Positions 1 through 8,845 of a stretch of DNA of 64,000 bases are shown here, piece after piece. Source of the stretch: Rhodococcus wratislaviensis (lineage in GTDB: Bacteria > Actinomycetota > Actinomycetes > Mycobacteriales > Mycobacteriaceae); contig NZ_UAUI01000001.1 in assembly GCF_900455735.1 (NCBI RefSeq), positions 186,001-250,000 on the forward strand, read 5' to 3'. The translations under genes were made by a program, and so were the position numbers. The notes beneath the pieces are model-generated. The model made no database searches. It had not been told where the DNA came from and worked only from the letters and a program-made list of their open reading frames with translations. The number at the start of each line of letters is the position of its first letter. The stretch's first letter is position 1.

Positions 1-118
1 CCGGCCGCAGATATCGAAGCGCTCACGATCCTAAACCTCAAGTTGACATTGAGACTCTGCGCATGATGCAGTTCACTGCGATGGGGGCTTCCGTCCCCGC
101 GCACAACGAGGAGCCGAT

Positions 119-736
119 ATGACTCGTTCCACCGCCTTCCGCCGAGCCGCAATCGTTCTCGCGTCCGCAGCCGCCTTCGGCATGCTGTCTTCGGGACCGG
201 CGTCGGCAGCACCGGTCGCCGACTTCGCGAAGGGTGCCGCCGGACTGCAGGCGCTGGCCACCGAGGTCTCCCCCGCCGCGACGGCGGCCGTGGACGCCCT
301 TCTCGGCGCCAGCGTGTTCATCCCGAAGGACGTGCTCGAGGTCGGACTCACCACACCGCAGGACTTCATGTACCCGTCCCCCACCCTCGGGTGCGGCGTC
401 GCCGACAAACCCGCGACGGTCACGCTGGCGAGCGCCCAGGGCGGACCGAACCTGTTCCCCCAGATCACCGCGAACCAGCTCCGATTCCAGGCCATCCCCG
501 CCTACGTCGCGATCCCGCAGTCATCCGATCTCAGCGTCGCGTGGATCAACCTCACGACGTTCCAGGGCGGGATCGTCACGCTCGACGACAAGCTGCCGAT
601 CCTGGGCACCCCGCTGCTGTCGAAGATCGTCGACACCGGCAAGGGAACCGTCCTCGCGACGATGTTCGGCACGGTCGGCTACGCCGACGCCGTCACGTGC
701 ACCGTGGTCCCGACCGTCGGCACCTTCACCGTCTAG
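119..736 (+). CDS. Secreted protein of unknown function
   Basis: The 205-residue product begins with a typical Sec signal peptide: an R-rich n-region, a hydrophobic core from about residue 10 to 28, and an ASA-A cleavage site near residue 30. The mature part is a compact soluble domain with two cysteines (in GCGV and TCTVV) that could form a disulfide. ATG 119 is preceded by a GAGGAG ribosome site. A perfect TTGACA box lies at 43-48, but I see no convincing -10 partner. I do not recognise the family; small secreted proteins of this kind are common in Rhodococcus. It converges on the response regulator gene and shares a terminator hairpin with it. Confidence 0.8.
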   Translation: MTRSTAFRRAAIVLASAAAFGMLSSGPASAAPVADFAKGAAGLQALATEVSPAATAAVDALLGASVFIPKDVLEVGLTTPQDFMYPSPTLGCGVADKPATVTLASAQGGPNLFPQITANQLRFQAIPAYVAIPQSSDLSVAWINLTTFQGGIVTLDDKLPILGTPLLSKIVDTGKGTVLATMFGTVGYADAVTCTVVPTVGTFTV

Positions 737-760
737 CCGCAGTTCGCTTCCCCACCCGCC

Positions 761-800
761 GGCCTACGAGCCGGGTCGTACCAGACCCGTCTCGTAGGCC
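761..800. terminator. Probable bidirectional terminator
   Basis: The 10-bp arms GGCCTACGAG (761-770) and CTCGTAGGCC (791-800) are perfectly complementary, and an inner GGGTC/GACCC stem extends the hairpin. It lies between two convergent genes and overlaps the last codons of the response regulator gene. There is no clear T-tract, which is common for actinobacterial terminators. Confidence 0.6.
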
Positions 801-1423
801 AGCACCACTGCCTGGACCCGGTCGCGGACGTTCAACTTGGTCAGAATCCGGCCCACGTGCGATTTGATGGTCGACTCCGAGAGGAACAGCTGACCGGCGA
901 TCTCCGTGTTCGACAACCCGGTGGCGACCAGCTGCAGCACTTCCCGTTCACGCTCGGTCAGCACATCGAGGACCTCCGGGTCACGAAGCGGACCCGGACC
1001 GTCGTCGAGGAACCGCGCCAGCAGCCGGCGGGTCACCTTCGGCGACACCACTGCGTCACCCGCGGCCACACTGCGGATGGCCGATACCAGGTCTTCCGAC
1101 GGGGTGTCCTTGAGCAGGAAGCCGCTGGCCCCGGCCCGCAATGCACCCATGGCGTGCTCGTCGAGGTCGAAGGTCGTCATCACCAGCACGCGGCTCGCGA
1201 CCCCCGACTCCAGGATCTGGGCGGTCGCGCTGACCCCGTCCACCACCGGCATGCGGACGTCCATCAACACCACGTCGGGTTCGAGTTTGCGGACCGCGGC
1301 GACGGCGGCCGCGCCGTCGCTCGCCTCACCGACGACAGTGATGTCGTCCTGGGCGTCGAGCACCATGTTGAGGCCCATCCGCATCAGTTCCTGGTCGTCG
1401 ACGAGTAGCACGGTGATCGGCAC
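764..1423 (-). CDS. NarL/FixJ-type two-component response regulator
   Basis: The 219-residue protein has an N-terminal receiver domain (about residues 3-120) with the acidic pair in LLVDDQ, the phosphoacceptor Asp in LMDVRMP, and the conserved Thr (MTTF) and Lys (LLKD). A LuxR-type helix-turn-helix follows at about 150-215 (LTEREREVLQLVATG...SESTIKSHVGRIL). It would be phosphorylated by a sensor kinase and bind DNA as a dimer. The start is GTG at 1423. No kinase gene adjoins it; the nearest matching type is the DegS/NarX-like kinase at 11033-12202 on the same strand, which is a possible but unproven partner. Confidence 0.92.
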   Translation of the reverse strand: MPITVLLVDDQELMRMGLNMVLDAQDDITVVGEASDGAAAVAAVRKLEPDVVLMDVRMPVVDGVSATAQILESGVASRVLVMTTFDLDEHAMGALRAGASGFLLKDTPSEDLVSAIRSVAAGDAVVSPKVTRRLLARFLDDGPGPLRDPEVLDVLTEREREVLQLVATGLSNTEIAGQLFLSESTIKSHVGRILTKLNVRDRVQAVVLAYETGLVRPGS

Positions 1424-1600
1424 AGCGCCAACCTAACACCGCGGTCCCGGTGGGCGCCCGACCTGCATGCCGGGCCGCGGGACACGGCGGTCACGAGTAG
1501 ATAACCAAACCAAGACCGGCGGAAGCGCTGGCATACGCTCGAAGTCTGCCTATGATCGAATCGGCGGCCAGTCGGAGTGCCCAGAGATCGGGGTGTCCAG

Positions 1601-2029
1601 ATGCGAATCGCGGATGTGTTGCGGAACAAGGGTCCGGCCGTGGTGACGGTCGATCCGGAGATGCCGGTCAGCACGCTGATCGGCGAACTCGCCAGACACA
1701 ATGTCGGCGCCCTGGTGGTGACGGAGAACGACGCCGTCGTCGGGATCGTCACCGAACGCGACGTGGTGCGCCGCATCCACGAGCGCGGTCCCGACATCCT
1801 GAATGCGCGGGTCGTGGACATCATGACGACGTCGGTGTTCGCCTGTCTCCCGACCGATACCGTCGACAGTCTCGCCGAAACCATGACCGAACGCCGGATC
1901 CGGCACCTGCCGGTGATCGTGGACGGGCAGCTGGTCGGCATCGTCAGCATCGGCGACGTGGTGAAGAGCCGGATCGGCGAGCTGCAGACCGAGCGCGACC
2001 AGCTCGAGTCCTACATCGACCACGGCTGA
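1601..2029 (+). CDS. CBS-domain pair protein
   Basis: This 142-residue protein consists of two tandem CBS motifs (about residues 8-60 and 72-125), each ending in the GIVTERDVV or GIVSIGDVV pattern typical of the fold. Stand-alone CBS pairs usually bind adenine nucleotides or similar ligands and act as small sensors; no catalytic domain is attached. ATG 1601 gives MRIADVLRNKG, a standard start for this family; an upstream in-frame ATG at 1577 would only add eight uncharacteristic residues. The downstream YciI-like gene begins 11 bp after the stop codon, so the two are probably cotranscribed. Confidence 0.9.
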   Translation: MRIADVLRNKGPAVVTVDPEMPVSTLIGELARHNVGALVVTENDAVVGIVTERDVVRRIHERGPDILNARVVDIMTTSVFACLPTDTVDSLAETMTERRIRHLPVIVDGQLVGIVSIGDVVKSRIGELQTERDQLESYIDHG

Positions 2030-2040
2030 GCGAGATCCTC

Positions 2041-2325
2041 ATGGCCCTGTTCGTCGTGGAATACACGTACAGCCCCGAGACGTCGTCCCTTCGCGACGAT
2101 CACCGGACGCAGCATCGTGGGTGGCTCACCGAGCTCGTCCGCCGCAAGGTCATTCGCTCGACCGGCCCCCTCACCGAAGGCCACGGTGCGTTGTTCATCG
2201 TCGACGCCGAGGACGAGGACGCCGTCGCACGCCTGTTCACGCAGGACCCGTTCGCCCAGGAAAATCTGGTGGAGAAGGTGCAGATCCGCGGATGGACGCC
2301 CGCGATGGGCGAATTCAGCGAGTAG
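2041..2325 (+). CDS. YciI-like protein
   Basis: This 94-residue protein matches the YciI/YCII fold, a small ferredoxin-like alpha/beta dimer. It starts MALFVVEYTY, has the DDHR region near residue 20 followed by HRGWLTEL, and contains the GALFIVDAEDEDAV segment and the DPFAQENLV motif typical of this family. The biochemical role of most members is unknown; a His/Asp pair is thought to form an active site. It sits 11 bp behind the CBS gene and is read in the same direction. A longer upstream in-frame reading exists but lies in a non-coding-like frame, so ATG 2041 is preferred. Confidence 0.88.
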   Translation: MALFVVEYTYSPETSSLRDDHRTQHRGWLTELVRRKVIRSTGPLTEGHGALFIVDAEDEDAVARLFTQDPFAQENLVEKVQIRGWTPAMGEFSE

Positions 2326-2449
2326 GACGCACGTCACACCCAGCCGAACAGGGCTCGGCTCCGAATACCTCTAGCGGATCGTTCTGCGCACGCCGCGATG
2401 ATCGTTGTACGAGTCGTCGTCGGGGCGAAAAATTTTGAAGGAAGTACGC

Positions 2450-3121
2450 ATGTCCGGGTTCCCCCTCGAACCGGCCGACGGCCTCGGCCACGACGCGTTC
2501 ACATCGCTGGTCGTCTCGCTTCCGCGTGCCGTCTGCGTCTACGACGACCGACGGCGACTGGTATTGACGAACCCGGCTCTGGCCGACCTCGTCGGATACC
2601 GATTGGACGAACTCGATCGTGTGGACCTCGCGGGTTTGATGCACCCGTCGGACGCGCCGCGCTGGTTCGGCCTCGTCCGGGATGTCCTCGCTACCGGCAC
2701 CGCCCACGCGGGGTATGCCCGCATCCGGCACAGGAATGGGAACTGGCTGTGGGCGCACGGGTTCGCCTCCGCGTTCACCTCCGCGGACATCCGATTCGTC
2801 GTGCTCGTGTGGCAGGACAGGACCGACGAGATCTGGGACAACCCCCGCTTGCTCGACGAGGCCGAAGTCGCTTCGCTCGACGTCGTCCGTTCGCGGGCAG
2901 TCATCGAACAGGCCAAGGGTGCGCTGATGGTCGTCTACTCCATTTCCGCCGACGCGGCCTTCGACCTCCTGACGTGGCGGTCGCAGGCGACGAACACGAA
3001 GATCCGCGTGATCGCCGAGAACCTCGTTCTCGCGTTCGGCGACGAAATCCACACTCCCACTTCGTTTCGCGACCGTTTCGACGCGCTGCTGCTCACCGCT
3101 CACGAGCGGCGCAGCGGATAG
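2450..3121 (+). CDS. PAS-ANTAR regulator (putative RNA-binding antiterminator)
   Basis: The 223-residue protein has a PAS-like sensor domain at about residues 15-130 (VCVYDDRRRLVLTNPALADL, then HRNGNWLWAHGFAS) and a C-terminal ANTAR domain at about 150-205 (RAVIEQAKGALMVVYSISADAAFDLL...). ANTAR domains bind paired-hexaloop RNA antiterminators and so couple a signal sensed by PAS to transcript elongation. ATG 2450 is chosen because a GAAGGAAG ribosome site lies just upstream; an in-frame ATG at 2405 has none. No target RNA structure is evident next to the gene. PAS-ANTAR proteins are numerous in mycolic-acid actinobacteria. Confidence 0.88.
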   Translation: MSGFPLEPADGLGHDAFTSLVVSLPRAVCVYDDRRRLVLTNPALADLVGYRLDELDRVDLAGLMHPSDAPRWFGLVRDVLATGTAHAGYARIRHRNGNWLWAHGFASAFTSADIRFVVLVWQDRTDEIWDNPRLLDEAEVASLDVVRSRAVIEQAKGALMVVYSISADAAFDLLTWRSQATNTKIRVIAENLVLAFGDEIHTPTSFRDRFDALLLTAHERRSG

Positions 3122-3124
3122 AGA

Positions 3125-3158
3125 AGCCCCCCGGGGGCGGTCCCGCGACCTGGGGGCT
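3125..3158. terminator. Probable terminator hairpin
   Basis: A GC-rich hairpin with arms AGCCCCC (3125-3131) and GGGGGCT (3152-3158) directly follows the PAS-ANTAR stop codon. The remaining gap to 3362 holds no further gene I can support. Confidence 0.5.
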
Positions 3159-3362
3159 CAACCCGCGGAACCTGGGCCGGTGGTGCCACCGGTGACGCTT
3201 CCGACCCTGGGGCGTCGATTTCCCGTCTTCTCGAATGACTAAACAGCCGACGGGCACCAGACAGTTCGCGGGGTAGGACATTTCCGGGGACACGCGACCG
3301 TGTTGCCGTCGAGTTCGGTGGCTGCGAGCAGCAGTCCCGGCTCCACTCTCTAGGATGTCGCG

Positions 3363-4922
3363 GTGTCCACAGGATTGCTGAACGAACCGCTCGAGCGGTC
3401 TGCCCCGCCACCGGTACCGAGCCCGTTCCGGGCACCGGCGATCCTCGCCGCGTCCGGCGCGGTGGTGGCGGCCGTGTTGTTCTGGGTCGTCTCCGGCAGC
3501 CTCACCGACGACGCCTACATCAGTTTGTCGGCCGCCAGGAACCTGGCCGTCCACGGCGAGTGGGCGATCGTCCACGGACTGACCGCGAACACGTCGACGT
3601 CCCCGCTCAATGTGCTCGTGCTCGGGGCGCTGACGTTCCTGACCCGGTTGTGGGGCCCGGGCGACCCCCTGTTCGCACTGGGAATGCTCAACGCCGCGGT
3701 CACCGCCCTGTTGGGTTGGGTGCTCGCGCGGATGTGCCGCCGGCTCGGTCTCGGGACTGGGTGGGCGGTGCTCGCCGGTGCGCTGGTGGTGTTCAACCCG
3801 TTCGTGTTGTCCGCGGTCGGGCTCGAGGTGCTGCTGATCCCGGCGGCCGTCGCGGTGATGGTGTGGTTCGCGCTCGAGGGCAGGGCCGCCTGGTTCGGTG
3901 CGGCCGCGGGAATGGCGGCGCTGGTACGTCTGGACCTGCTCGTCTTCGTTGTGGTCATCGCCGCCCTGTCACCGGCGATCCGCACGCAACTGCGCCGCGC
4001 CCTCGCCGGCTTCGCCGCGATCGCCGGGCCGTGGTACCTGTTCAGCTGGATCGTCCTGGGTTCGGCGCTGCCCGACACCTTCCTGATCAAGCAGGGTCAG
4101 GCCTCCGATGTGGGCGGCTACAACTACCTCACCGGCCCGATCATGTACTTCGAGTCCAGCCCGTGGCGGACCGTGGCGGCATTCGGTCCCGCCGCCCTCG
4201 CACTCGTCCTGATTCTCGTCGCGCTCGCCTCGTACGCCAGACCCTGGAAGCGACCGGTGCGGGTGCCGGTACCGCTGCTCGCGCTCGGGCTGTCCGGTGC
4301 CCTCTACTACGTCGCCTACGTCGTGCTCGATACCGTGCCGTACCACTGGTATTACGTGGCACCCGCGACCACGCTCGCCATGTACGCGGTCCTCGCCGCC
4401 GGCATCCACTGGAGCGCCGCGCGCGACACCTCGGATCGCGCCGTCGCCGGCACGCTGGCCGGCCTGCTCGCCGTGCTGGGAGTCGGCGCCGTCTATTACG
4501 ACGTCGAAAGCGGTCTCCCGTGGGACGCACCCCCCATCTTCGGTAACTGGGCGAGCGCGCAGGACTACGAGCGGGTCGGCCGGGCGGTCGGGACACTCGT
4601 CGGGGAGGCACCGGTGCGATCCCCCGGTGAGATCGGGACCCTCGCGTACTTCTGTGAATGCGTCATCGTCGACGAATTCTCCGACCGCGGACTGGTGGTC
4701 GAGGACCGGTTGGTACCGCGACTCGCGGAGGCCACCGAACCGGCGCGGACGCTGCTGCGCGCCAATTACACCTTCTTCGACTACCGGCTCGCACCCGTGA
4801 ACCCCGCGTTCGACCTCCGGTACGAGGAAGGCCATGGACCCGGCGGTCCGATGTCCTGGGATGTGTTCTCCGCCGCCCGCGGAGCCGGCCACTTCATCCT
4901 GGTGCCGCTCGCCGGCGGCTGA
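3363..4922 (+). CDS. GT-C-type polytopic membrane protein, putative glycosyltransferase
   Basis: The 519-residue protein has about ten hydrophobic segments and, after the first (about residues 22-45), the motif TDDAYISLSAARNLA. A DD-x-YI-x-x-x-x-A-x-N element in the first large extracytoplasmic loop is characteristic of polyprenyl-phosphate-sugar-dependent GT-C transferases, including arabinofuranosyltransferases. It probably adds a sugar to a cell-envelope acceptor on the outer membrane face. The substrate is unknown and the family call rests on topology and this motif. The start is GTG 3363. The 3' end overlaps the convergent FAD-oxidase gene by 29 bp. Confidence 0.72.
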   Translation: MSTGLLNEPLERSAPPPVPSPFRAPAILAASGAVVAAVLFWVVSGSLTDDAYISLSAARNLAVHGEWAIVHGLTANTSTSPLNVLVLGALTFLTRLWGPGDPLFALGMLNAAVTALLGWVLARMCRRLGLGTGWAVLAGALVVFNPFVLSAVGLEVLLIPAAVAVMVWFALEGRAAWFGAAAGMAALVRLDLLVFVVVIAALSPAIRTQLRRALAGFAAIAGPWYLFSWIVLGSALPDTFLIKQGQASDVGGYNYLTGPIMYFESSPWRTVAAFGPAALALVLILVALASYARPWKRPVRVPVPLLALGLSGALYYVAYVVLDTVPYHWYYVAPATTLAMYAVLAAGIHWSAARDTSDRAVAGTLAGLLAVLGVGAVYYDVESGLPWDAPPIFGNWASAQDYERVGRAVGTLVGEAPVRSPGEIGTLAYFCECVIVDEFSDRGLVVEDRLVPRLAEATEPARTLLRANYTFFDYRLAPVNPAFDLRYEEGHGPGGPMSWDVFSAARGAGHFILVPLAGG

Positions 4923-6315
4923 CGCCGTCGTGCGGCATGCCCTCGAAGACGTCGTAGCCGGGGGTGAGGACGTGATCCGGGTCGAACTTCTGTTTGGCCT
5001 CGTCGAGGCGGTGGAACTCCGACCCGAAATGCCTGCGCCAGTCTCCGGGGGACATCGGAAACGCGCTCACCGGATAGAGCGTGCCGCCGGCGTTGCGGAT
5101 GCGTTCGTACACGGCCCGGTTGGACTCCACGAGCCGGTGGGCGTTGTCGGGGTCGGCGGTCGTCGGCACCCGGACGAAGTTGAACGCGAAACACAGGCCC
5201 TCCGAGGGCGTCCGCAGCAGTGGACTGGTGATCGCTCCGGTGCGGATCGGAGACAGCACGATCTGACCGAACCGGCCGAGGTCGGTCGCAGGATCAACCC
5301 TGCCGAGCTCGTCGTCGACCACCGACTCGACGTGCGAGTCTCCGATGAAGGTGGTGAGCCAGGGGTGCGGGTGGAACCAGTGGCCGTTGGCCCGTAACGC
5401 CGCTTCCAGCCCGGCCAGCCGCTCGAGGTAGTCGACGTACGCAATCGTGCCGGGCGTCCGCCTGACCGGGTCTTCGGACAGGCCGGCGAGCAGGAGGTCG
5501 TCGTCCGGCGGGTTCCCGGTGAAGAACTTCGCCACGTCCAACTGGAACGACAGCCCTCCGGTCGGTGCTGCCAGAATCGCGCCCTGCACCGCGTCGAAGC
5601 CGGCGGCCGAGGACAGGAGGCGCGCGTCCGTCAGCATCCCCGCCAGATCCGGGTAGAACAGCACGAACCTACGCACCTGCTCGGGCGCCGCGACGAGCTC
5701 GAGTGTCGCCTCGGTGATCACGCCCACCTGGCCGAGCCCTGCCCGCGCCGCGTCGAACAGGTCGGTGTTGCTCCGGGCCGAACAGGTGATCGTCTGCCCC
5801 GTACCGGTCACCACGTCCATCGAGAGGACGCGGTCGCTCTGGATGCCGTATCGCGAGGTCGTGCCGCCGACGCCCCCGACGACGAGTGTCCCGCCGACCG
5901 ACAGCTCGAGGTAGTCGGTGAGCACGGGTGGGGTCTTTCCCCGCGGCAGCGTCGCGGCGAGCACCTCTCGCCATGTCGCGCCCGCCCCGACGACGATCCG
6001 GTCGTTCTGAACCCTGCCGACGGAGCGCCGCGTCGACATGTCGGCCACGATGCCGTTCCGGGCTCCGGATCGTCCCCATACCGAGTGCCGCTGCCCCTGC
6101 GGGGCGAACGTGCGGCCCCGCTTCGCGGCCCAGCGGATCGTCTCGGCGACGTCGTCGGCGGATCCCGGTAGCAGGACGGCCTCCGGTTCCGTGTGCACGA
6201 CGTGCCCGAAATCGTCGGCGGCCTGTTCGCGTGCCACCTGGTCGAAGCGCAACTCGCCGTCCAGCGCCGGTGGCGACGGATCGGTCGTCCGTGCAGTTCG
6301 ATGATGCCAGTCCAT
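4894..6315 (-). CDS. FAD-linked oxidase (BBE/cytokinin-dehydrogenase-like)
   Basis: This 473-residue flavoprotein has a PCMH/FAD_binding_4 domain at about residues 40-220. It is recognisable by the PQGQRHSVWGRS turn and the segment LSVGGTLVVGGVGGTTSRYG, which binds the FAD pyrophosphate. The C-terminal half resembles cytokinin-oxidase or berberine-bridge substrate domains (DPDHVLTPGYDVF near the end). It probably oxidises an amine or alcohol using oxygen or another acceptor. ATG 6315 follows a GGAGGAGAAACC ribosome site. It lies 22 bp behind the TetR gene in one operon, so the regulator and enzyme are probably made together. Substrate unknown. Confidence 0.85.
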   Translation of the reverse strand: MDWHHRTARTTDPSPPALDGELRFDQVAREQAADDFGHVVHTEPEAVLLPGSADDVAETIRWAAKRGRTFAPQGQRHSVWGRSGARNGIVADMSTRRSVGRVQNDRIVVGAGATWREVLAATLPRGKTPPVLTDYLELSVGGTLVVGGVGGTTSRYGIQSDRVLSMDVVTGTGQTITCSARSNTDLFDAARAGLGQVGVITEATLELVAAPEQVRRFVLFYPDLAGMLTDARLLSSAAGFDAVQGAILAAPTGGLSFQLDVAKFFTGNPPDDDLLLAGLSEDPVRRTPGTIAYVDYLERLAGLEAALRANGHWFHPHPWLTTFIGDSHVESVVDDELGRVDPATDLGRFGQIVLSPIRTGAITSPLLRTPSEGLCFAFNFVRVPTTADPDNAHRLVESNRAVYERIRNAGGTLYPVSAFPMSPGDWRRHFGSEFHRLDEAKQKFDPDHVLTPGYDVFEGMPHDGVSRRRAAPG

Positions 6316-6337
6316 CGGGTTTCTCCTCCACCGGATT

Positions 6338-7084
6338 CTACGACCCGGCAGAAGGGCACGAGGGTGCCGATTCTCGTTTCGCGGCGAGTCGGTGAAGCAG
6401 GGCGCGCGCGCCGTCGAGCAGCAGTTCGAGTGCGTCGGGATAGGCACTGCGGTCGGAGAGTTCGACGAGGAGGCCCGCGGTCGCGGCGATGTGCGGGTGC
6501 GTCTCGGCGGGCAGTTGCGCGTAGGAGGATCGCCACAGTTGCCGGTCGGACTCGCGGACGTCCTCGGGTAGCGCGAGTTCGGCTCCGTCGAGGGCGGCGA
6601 ACGCCAGCATCTGATCGACGAACGCACGGTAGAGGCGCACCGCTGCACCGTCGGGGAACCCTGCCTCGCGCAGTATTCCGAGGATGGTGTCGACGGCGGC
6701 CTTCTCCGAGGTGCGACCGCTGACGCGGCTGGCCGACAGGACTGCCGCCTGGGGGTGGTCCAGATATGCTGCATGCGAACGTATTCCGAGCGAGTGCAAG
6801 TCCCGCCACCAGTCCCCGGTGGGTTCCCACCCGTGGAACGACCGGCCGATCAGCTCGTCGGCGATCGCCAACGTCAGGTCGTCGATGCCGCGGAAGTACC
6901 GGTACAGAGTGCTCGGATCGGCCCCGAGCGCAGCCCCGAGGCGGCGGACGGACAGACCGGCACTGCCGTGGTGCCGGAGCAACCGCAGCGCCGTCTCCAT
7001 GATCAGCTGCTCCGAGAGAACTGCACCCTGCTTCGTCGGCCTACGCCTCCTCCGGGCCGCGTCCGAGACCACCTGCTTCGCCAT
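6338..7084 (-). CDS. TetR-family transcriptional regulator
   Basis: The 248-residue protein has a TetR helix-turn-helix at about residues 25-70 (SEQLIMETALRLLRHHGSAGLSVRRLGAALG...STLYRYFRG) and a C-terminal ligand domain with conserved tetracycline-repressor-like spacing. ATG 7084 is preceded by AGGAGCC-like sequence, and the protein opens with a basic R-rich tail. It is divergent from the APC permease gene, and a perfect palindrome (7119-7134) lies in the 171-bp gap, so it most likely represses both its own operon with the FAD oxidase and the permease-amidohydrolase operon. Confidence 0.9.
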   Translation of the reverse strand: MAKQVVSDAARRRRRPTKQGAVLSEQLIMETALRLLRHHGSAGLSVRRLGAALGADPSTLYRYFRGIDDLTLAIADELIGRSFHGWEPTGDWWRDLHSLGIRSHAAYLDHPQAAVLSASRVSGRTSEKAAVDTILGILREAGFPDGAAVRLYRAFVDQMLAFAALDGAELALPEDVRESDRQLWRSSYAQLPAETHPHIAATAGLLVELSDRSAYPDALELLLDGARALLHRLAAKRESAPSCPSAGS

Positions 7085-7118
7085 TCCCGGCTCCTTCTGT
7101 CGACCGGAGCTTATGCCA

Positions 7119-7149
7119 ACACCGTTGACGGTGTAAACCGCGACGGTGT
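7119..7149. promoter_or_regulatory. Probable TetR operator
   Basis: The perfect palindrome ACACCGT-TG-ACGGTGT occupies 7119-7134, and a third half-site ACGGTGT follows at 7143-7149, exactly 15 bp after the second arm. It sits 34 bp upstream of the TetR start codon in the divergent gap shared with the permease gene. It is the natural binding site for the adjacent regulator; the binding itself is inferred. Confidence 0.68.
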
Positions 7150-7255
7150 TGCATGTCACAAGCAGGGAGCGAAGCCCCAGGCCGCGGGCACGAGAACCCG
7201 GATCGGCGCGTGGCCCCGCGTCCCTCTCCATACCTCCAGCGAAAGCGACGCACAC

Positions 7256-8785
7256 ATGGCAGCAGTGAACAACGGCGCGGCCGCCGCGCCGAGGGCGACT
7301 GCCCTCCGCAAATCCCTCGGCGTCATGGACGGAATAGCGATCGCCGCCTCGAGTACCGCGGCGACGACGAGCATCGGTGTCGGTTTGGGAGTCATCGCCG
7401 CCGTGGTCGGCCTCCAGATGCCGGTGGTGCTGTTACTGGCCTTCGTCCCCATCCTGGGAATTGCCAGCGGATACGCCCGGCTCAACCGGGTCGAACCCAA
7501 TTGCGGCAACAGCTACGTCTGGGTGGGCCGCAGCCTCAGTCCGTGGCTGGGGTTCCTCACCGGCTGGATGGCCATCGTCGCCGTTGTCGTGTTCATGGCC
7601 TACACCACCGCGATCGCCGGGTCGGCGATCCTGCAACTCGCCGGCATGGCCGGCGTGCACGACATCGGCGGGCTCACTCTCGATCCCGACTCCACGTTGC
7701 AGTCGACGATGCTGGGGCTGACGATCCTCGGTGCGGTGACCTTCACCGCCGTCCGGGGCGTCGCGGTGGCGGCACGGCTGCAGAAGTATCTCCTCGTCTT
7801 CGAGTACGTCGTGTTGATCGGTTTCTGCACGTACGGGCTGTTCGCCGGGAGCCAGCCGTTCTCCCTCTCCTGGTTCGATCCTTTTGCAATCCCGTCGTTC
7901 GCCGTGCTGGCTCAGGGCATGGTGATCGCGGTCTTCTTCTACTGGGGTTTCGAAGCGGCGTTCAGTGTGAGCGAGGAGGTGCGCGATCCGCGCGACGCGT
8001 CCCGCGCCGGAGTGATCACCGTCTTCCTGGTCCTCGGCTTGTTCCTGCTCGGTGCGGTGGCGTTCCAGCGCGTCCTCACCCCCGCGGAACTGGCGGACAA
8101 CGGGACCGTCGGACTCGCGTTCCTCGGCGAGGCACTCGCCCGGCAGCCGCTGGCCGCGCTCCCCGTGGTGGCGCTGATGTTCTCTGTCGTCGCATCCCTC
8201 CAGGCCACTGTGATACCCAGCGCGCGTGGACTGTTCGCGATGGGCCGCGACCGCACGCTCGGCCCGGTGTGGACCCGGATCCATTCCCGTTACGGGACCC
8301 CGGCGGCCGGTACCGTCCTGCTCGGCGGAATCTCCGCCGTGGTCGCGCTGCTGGCCACGGTCATCCCCAAGCTCAGCGACCTTCTCGGTGCGGGCATCAG
8401 TTCGATCGGCCTGGTGGTTGCCCTCTGGTACGGCCTGACGGCACTCGCCGCCGCTGTCCGGTTCCGCGGACTCCTGCGGGAACGTCCGTGGGAAGGACTG
8501 CGCGCGGTCGTGTTTCCCGCTCTCAGTTCCCTGGTGTTGCTGGCACTCGGCGGCTACTTGGGCTGGATCTTCTACACCTCGGCGGATCATCTCGAATTCA
8601 GCGCGACCAACGGGTGGTTTCAGCTACTGTTCCCGCTCCTCATCCTGATCTCGGGGCTGGCGGTGGCCGCGTATGCGAAGTGGGTCCGTCGGTCGCCCTA
8701 TTTCGTCACCGGCCGCGGAACAGATGCCGACGATGCCGACCTGCTCGCAGGGCCTGCACCCCGAGAAGTTCCTGCCCCGCACTGA
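7256..8785 (+). CDS. APC-superfamily amino acid/amine permease
   Basis: The 509-residue integral membrane protein has about 12 transmembrane segments and an N-terminal consensus of APC permeases (LRKSLGVMDGIAIAASSTAATTSIGVGLG). An ANSYVWVGRSLSP-like stretch follows TM2 (GNSYVWVGRSLSP), and the FFYWGFEAAFSVSEEVRDP segment matches the family's intracellular loop around TM6-7. It would import an amino acid or amine by proton or sodium symport. ATG 7256 is the first well-placed start. An amidohydrolase gene follows 60 bp downstream, suggesting uptake of an amide that is then hydrolysed. Confidence 0.9.
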   Translation: MAAVNNGAAAAPRATALRKSLGVMDGIAIAASSTAATTSIGVGLGVIAAVVGLQMPVVLLLAFVPILGIASGYARLNRVEPNCGNSYVWVGRSLSPWLGFLTGWMAIVAVVVFMAYTTAIAGSAILQLAGMAGVHDIGGLTLDPDSTLQSTMLGLTILGAVTFTAVRGVAVAARLQKYLLVFEYVVLIGFCTYGLFAGSQPFSLSWFDPFAIPSFAVLAQGMVIAVFFYWGFEAAFSVSEEVRDPRDASRAGVITVFLVLGLFLLGAVAFQRVLTPAELADNGTVGLAFLGEALARQPLAALPVVALMFSVVASLQATVIPSARGLFAMGRDRTLGPVWTRIHSRYGTPAAGTVLLGGISAVVALLATVIPKLSDLLGAGISSIGLVVALWYGLTALAAAVRFRGLLRERPWEGLRAVVFPALSSLVLLALGGYLGWIFYTSADHLEFSATNGWFQLLFPLLILISGLAVAAYAKWVRRSPYFVTGRGTDADDADLLAGPAPREVPAPH

Positions 8786-8845
8786 TCAGCGCGACACAAC
8801 CCGATCCGAACACCGACCAAAGCACTTCCCGACAGGAGATTTCCG

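Noticed and set aside
73-495. A 140-residue open frame on the minus strand opposite the first secreted protein gene
   Set aside because: The plus-strand frame has a clear signal peptide and ribosome site; the minus frame is an antisense shadow with composition typical of GC-rich off-frames.
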